From: an uncultured Flavobacteriales bacterium
GTDB taxonomy: Bacteria > Bacteroidota > Bacteroidia > Flavobacteriales_G > Salibacteraceae
NCBI GenBank assembly: GCA_937899835.1
Contig: CALCCE010000050.1
Coordinates: forward strand, 16,768 to 80,767
DNA length: 64,000 nucleotides
Direction of reading: 5' to 3'
Shown: positions 61,228 through 64,000 of the stretch, piece by piece
Position numbering within the stretch: position 1 is the first letter of the stretch
Layout of the letters: every line of letters begins with the position of its first letter
The notes under the pieces: model-generated
The model's input: the letters and a program-made list of their open reading frames with translations, nothing else
Told to the model about the DNA's origin: nothing
Database searches by the model: none
Translations under genes and position numbers: made by a program

Positions 61228-61623
61228 ATGGAAATCGATTGGACGAGTTTTTGGGCACCCTTGTGGCGTTTCTTAAGTGTAGGTTTATTGGGAGTAGGTA
61301 TCAACTTCGGTACCACCTGGCTATTAAAAGAACGTGTCCGCTGTCCGAAATACCTGGCCAATAGCCTTGGTTTTGCAATTGCTGTAGTGGTCAATTACCT
61401 TCTCAACCGAGTTTGGACCTTTCAAAGCACGGACGAGGGCATTGCCGGGCAGGCCCTGCGTTTCGCCATGGTGGCAGCAGTAGGCTTGGTGCTCAATCAT
61501 GGCATTGTTTACTTCGGCCACCAAAAGCTAAAATTAGGCTACTACCTGAGCAAGGTAGTAGCCGTAGGAGGTGTTTTCGTCTGGAATTTTACCTTGCATT
61601 CCCTCTTTACCTTTTCAGGATAG
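61228..61623 (+). CDS. GtrA-family membrane protein
   Basis: 131 residues with four membrane helices (FLSVGLLGVGINFGTTWLLK, SLGFAIAVVVNYLLNRVWTF, RFAMVAAVGLVLNHGIVYFG, LSKVVAVGGVFVWNFTLHSL). The motif NYLLNRVWTFQS and the ending NFTLHSLFTF are typical of GtrA, a small protein that helps move polyprenyl-phosphate-linked sugars across the inner membrane for O-antigen or teichoic-acid modification. It lies alone and divergent from the Gly-Ser lipoprotein. Purines (GAGAAAGG) before the ATG could act as a ribosome site. The sugar is unknown; a GT39-like enzyme using such lipids is encoded 3 kb away. Confidence 0.88.
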   Translation: MEIDWTSFWAPLWRFLSVGLLGVGINFGTTWLLKERVRCPKYLANSLGFAIAVVVNYLLNRVWTFQSTDEGIAGQALRFAMVAAVGLVLNHGIVYFGHQKLKLGYYLSKVVAVGGVFVWNFTLHSLFTFSG

Positions 61624-61652
61624 ATTGGGGGCAAGGTTTCCTGGCAGATCTT

Positions 61653-62933
61653 TTAAATCAAGATCTTGCCGTCTTCATAAATTTTGCGGCTCAAAAACTC
61701 CCGATCGTCCGGGTGGGCGATGTCCACCATTTGCTTGGAGCGTTCTTTCAGGTTTTTGGCGTACAGAGAAGCAATTCCGTATTCCGTCACAATGTATTGC
61801 ACGTGTGCCCGGGTAGTAACGATGGAAGCGCCCACCTTTACCGAAGGCACAATTCGTGGAATGCCCTTAGACGTTCTCGAAGGCAGGGCTAAAATAGCTT
61901 TTCCGCCTTTGGAGAGGGTAGCTCCGCGAATAAAATCCATTTGGCCGCCCACTCCCGAATAGTGTTTGGTACCAATAGAGTCGGCACAAACCTGGCCGTA
62001 AACGTCAATCTCAATGGCGCTGTTGATGGCCGTTACCTTTGGGTTTTGACGAATGGTGCGGGTGTCGTTCACGTAGCCGACATCCATCATGTTCACAATG
62101 GGATTCTGGTCGATGAAATCGTAGATACGCTTGGTGCCAAAAGCAAAACCGGAAACGATTTTGCCGGGCTCCGTCACTTTTTGTGTGCCGTTGATCACGC
62201 CCCGCTCCACCAAATCGATGATGCCGTCGGAACACATCTCCGTGTGTACACCAAGGTTCTTGTGGTTTTTGAGGTAGCTCAAGGCAGCATCCGGAATACC
62301 GCCGATGCCCATTTGCAACGTAGCACCATCTTCCACCAACTCGGCCACATTTTGCCCAATTTGGCGTTCCAGCTCGGTTACTGGTTTTTGGGGGCGTTCA
62401 AACAGGGGATCGTCTACTTCGATCGAAGCATGGATTTGACTGGCGTGAATGATGCCGTTGCCATGCACGAAAGGCATGTTGGGATTCACCTGCGCAATCA
62501 CGTATTTGGCAGTATCGATGGCGGCATTCGAAATGTCTACCGAGCAACCCAGGCTGCAATAGCCTTTGTCGTTGGGCAGCGATACGGAGACCAAGGCTAC
62601 ATCAATGGGCATGCGTCCACAACGGAACAAGGCCGGGATTTCACTCAGGAAGATCGGGATGTAGTTGGCCCGTCCTTCTTGCACCGCAGAGCGTAAGTTG
62701 TGGCCTACGAAAAAGCTGTTGATCTTAAAACTTTTCTGGTATTCCCACCGGGCGTAAGGTACTTCGCCTTCGGTGTGGGCCGAGATGATCTCTACGTCTT
62801 CCAATTCTTCATGACGTTCCGTCATGGCATCGATCAAACGCTGAGGGGCCGCTGCGGCCGTATGGATAAAAACACGGTGGCCCGATTCTATTATTTTGAC
62901 TGCCTCTTGAGCGGATGTATGTGTAAAATGCAT
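61653..62933 (-). CDS. Acetyl-CoA hydrolase/transferase family protein (CoA-transferase)
   Basis: 426 residues. N-terminal half with HTAAAAPQRLIDAM and SVSLPNDKGYCSLGCSVDIS; the catalytic Glu lies in GVHTEMCSDGIIDL, followed by IVSGFAFGTKRIYDFIDQNP. The C-terminal half has GVGGQMDFIRGA and IVTEYGIASLYAKNLKERSK. This is the family of 4-hydroxybutyrate or acetate:succinyl-type CoA-transferases. It moves CoA between short acyl groups, for instance acetate and succinate; the exact pair cannot be told. Monocistronic. Its promoter carries a relative of the iron-importer operator. Confidence 0.9.
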   Translation of the reverse strand: MHFTHTSAQEAVKIIESGHRVFIHTAAAAPQRLIDAMTERHEELEDVEIISAHTEGEVPYARWEYQKSFKINSFFVGHNLRSAVQEGRANYIPIFLSEIPALFRCGRMPIDVALVSVSLPNDKGYCSLGCSVDISNAAIDTAKYVIAQVNPNMPFVHGNGIIHASQIHASIEVDDPLFERPQKPVTELERQIGQNVAELVEDGATLQMGIGGIPDAALSYLKNHKNLGVHTEMCSDGIIDLVERGVINGTQKVTEPGKIVSGFAFGTKRIYDFIDQNPIVNMMDVGYVNDTRTIRQNPKVTAINSAIEIDVYGQVCADSIGTKHYSGVGGQMDFIRGATLSKGGKAILALPSRTSKGIPRIVPSVKVGASIVTTRAHVQYIVTEYGIASLYAKNLKERSKQMVDIAHPDDREFLSRKIYEDGKILI

Positions 62934-62953
62934 CAGTATGTGATTTGAAGCTG

Positions 62954-62961
62954 CAAAAGTA
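62954..62961 (-). promoter_or_regulatory. -7 promoter element TACTTTTG of the CoA-transferase gene
   Basis: Exact TAnnTTTG match on the minus strand, about 20 bases before the ATG and 2 bases from the operator-like sequence at 62964-62986. Confidence 0.5.
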
Positions 62962-62963
62962 GC

Positions 62964-62986
62964 TTATTTAAAGCCATTCTAAACAA
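62964..62986. promoter_or_regulatory. Operator-like sequence related to the iron-importer palindrome
   Basis: The 23-mer TTATTTAAAGCC... to ...TTCTAAACAA agrees at 17 of 23 positions with 51631-51653, and it stands in the same geometry: directly upstream of a TAnnTTTG box with a 2-base gap. The inverted repeat itself is imperfect here. Confidence 0.45.
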
Positions 62987-63214
62987 GAAATCAGCAGCAT
63001 TCACACCCCTTGTACATTGGTGGTCAAACAAAGGGGATAACCGGCCATCTTTGGCGGTTGGCTACCCTTCTAAGTAACCGGAAAGAGAATCCCGAATCAA
63101 AGAACCCGCTTGCCGGATACCAGGAATGCTCCACAAAGCAGAGGGAGGTTAACAAGACGATTGAGGTAGTATCAAATTTAGTACTGGTCTCCATGGAGCA
63201 TTGTTGACAAAATT

Positions 63215-63307
63215 GGCTCTACCGGTCGCCGATCTTTCCAGTCTTCGGTCGCCTCCCCCGGTCTTCGAGCGGACGGTTTTGCCGACTGGCTGAGTCGAAA
63301 GGACTGG
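63215..63307 (+). repeat. Type I intergenic repeat, partial diverged copy
   Basis: Contains CCGGTCTTCGAGCGGACGG and GGCTGAGTCGAAAGGACTGG, the right-hand third of a type I unit. The 208 bases before it (63007-63214) show neither gene nor repeat. Confidence 0.6.
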
Positions 63308-63510
63308 ATTAAGGGAAGAAATGATCAAGTGAATTCAGCAAGGAGTTGAGAGTTGAGAAAGAAGTTGGCCTTTCGGCTTCGCTCAAGGACCGGGGATTAT
63401 TGACGCGCTGTCGCGCGAGCTATTATCTTGGTTGTTGAAATGCCGGCCTTCGTGCGCCTCCCCCGATCGCCGAGCGCGATCGCCGGTCTTCGAGCGAAGT
63501 CGAGAAGCCC
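63308..63510 (+). repeat. Type I intergenic repeat, copy at the right end
   Basis: About 203 bases with the core identical to the copies at 49-51 kb. The right part differs (GCCGGCCTTCGTGCGCCTCC, GATCGCCGAGCGCGATCGCC) and adds a GC-rich GCGATCGC palindrome. It runs directly into the type II copy. Confidence 0.85.
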
Positions 63511-63775
63511 GGGGGAGCGCAACCAAAACGCCCGGCAGTCTGATCGTAGTTTGCCACTACGATCCGCTATCCAAAGCGCATGGCGGATCATGCTACGTAT
63601 CCAAGCCAGCGACAGTCTCGTCCTGGTGCAATTTCAAAACCGGTCCTCCCACAAGCTTTTAAAAAGTGTTGCGTGCACTTTTAGCGCGCAACGTTGCGTC
63701 CGATTGTTGCACGCAACGTTGCGTTGAATTTTTAGACGCAACGGTTTTCACTCTACCGGTCTTTGAGCGCACCGT
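63510..63775 (+). repeat. Type II intergenic repeat, copy 2
   Basis: Collinear with 49290-49527 but about 26 bases longer through an internal duplication of the ACGCAACGTTGCGT palindrome (63687-63698 and 63711-63724). A hairpin GATCGTAGT-TTGCC-ACTACGATC is at 63542-63564. Confidence 0.75.
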
Positions 63776-63805
63776 GTCAGCCTTCCATCTGAGTCGAGAA
63801 GCCCG

Positions 63806-64000
63806 GATGCAAAGAAGAAATGATCAAGTGAATTCAGCAATGAGTTGAGAAAAAGTTGGCCTTTCGGCTTCGCTCAAGGACCGGGGATTATTGACGCGCT
63901 GTCGCGCGAGCTATTATCTTGGTTGTTGAAATGCCGGCCTTCGTGCGCCTCCCCCGATCGCCGAGCGCGATCGCCGGTCTTCGAGCGAAGTCGAGAAGCC
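63806..64000 (+). repeat. Type I intergenic repeat, copy running off the window
   Basis: Same version as 63308-63510, including the GATCGCCGAGCGCGATCGCC end. The array continues past the edge of the window. Confidence 0.85.

Noticed and set aside
61670..61700. AGATCTT/AAGATCT hairpin at the end of the CoA-transferase gene
   Set aside because: It overlaps coding sequence, the stem is short and no T run follows, so a terminator is not supported.
63432..63848. Overlapping plus-strand frames at the right end
   Set aside because: They lie in the repeat array and resemble the chance frames at 49 kb; no protein family fits.

Overview
The window comes from a member of the Bacteroidota (Bacteroidetes), probably a free-living, marine-type gliding or surface-active lineage near the Flavobacteriales or Saprospiria; I cannot place it more closely. 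Four things point there: six proteins with type IX secretion (T9SS) C-terminal sorting domains; LytS/LytTR signalling genes fused to two-component-type propellers or TPR repeats; TonB receptors and lipoproteins typical of the phylum; and repeated matches to the Bacteroidota -7 promoter element TAnnTTTG in front of genes, with few Shine-Dalgarno sites.

Layout. 1-14.4 kb: the end of a TPR/HTH regulator, a secreted esterase, two tandem paralogous T9SS proteins whose C-terminal halves are almost identical, a minus-strand run (copper ATPase copA, GT9 glycosyltransferase, polysaccharide flippase), and a MORN-like lipoprotein. 14.6-22 kb: tRNA-His followed by an AT-rich stretch. A 58-bp segment covering the tRNA 3' end and its terminator recurs 1.7 kb downstream, which looks like a decayed attachment site enclosing one unknown gene. 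Beyond it lie a gliding-type T9SS protein and two small exported proteins. 22-28.6 kb: a 2155-residue T9SS surface protein with a seven-bladed FG-GAP propeller. 28.8-38.7 kb: two signalling modules. The first has two tandem propeller/LytS kinases and a LytTR regulator; the first kinase has lost its phospho-acceptor histidine. The second is a TPR/HisKA_2 kinase with a LytTR regulator.

38.8-49 kb: a secreted FG-GAP protein, a five-gene minus-strand glycosyltransferase cluster with two unknown members, a MORN-like protein and a photolyase-related protein. 49-51.1 kb: an array of intergenic repeats holding a zeta-toxin gene with a small overlapping downstream ORF. 51.1-55.2 kb: a ferric-iron ABC importer, divergent from a small membrane protein across a shared palindromic operator. 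55.3-62.9 kb: a FecA-like TonB receptor in a run with a GT39-like membrane enzyme, an FAD oxidoreductase and a glycine/serine-repeat lipoprotein, then GtrA and a CoA-transferase. The CoA-transferase promoter carries a relative of the iron-importer operator. 63.2-64 kb: more copies of the repeats seen at 49-51 kb.

The main themes are surface decoration (T9SS cargo, polysaccharide synthesis), iron uptake under a probable shared regulator, and LytTR signalling. The strongest leads are the histidine-less kinase paired with an intact paralogue, the shared operator linking three transcription units, the tRNA-His element, and the covarying repeat family around the toxin gene.
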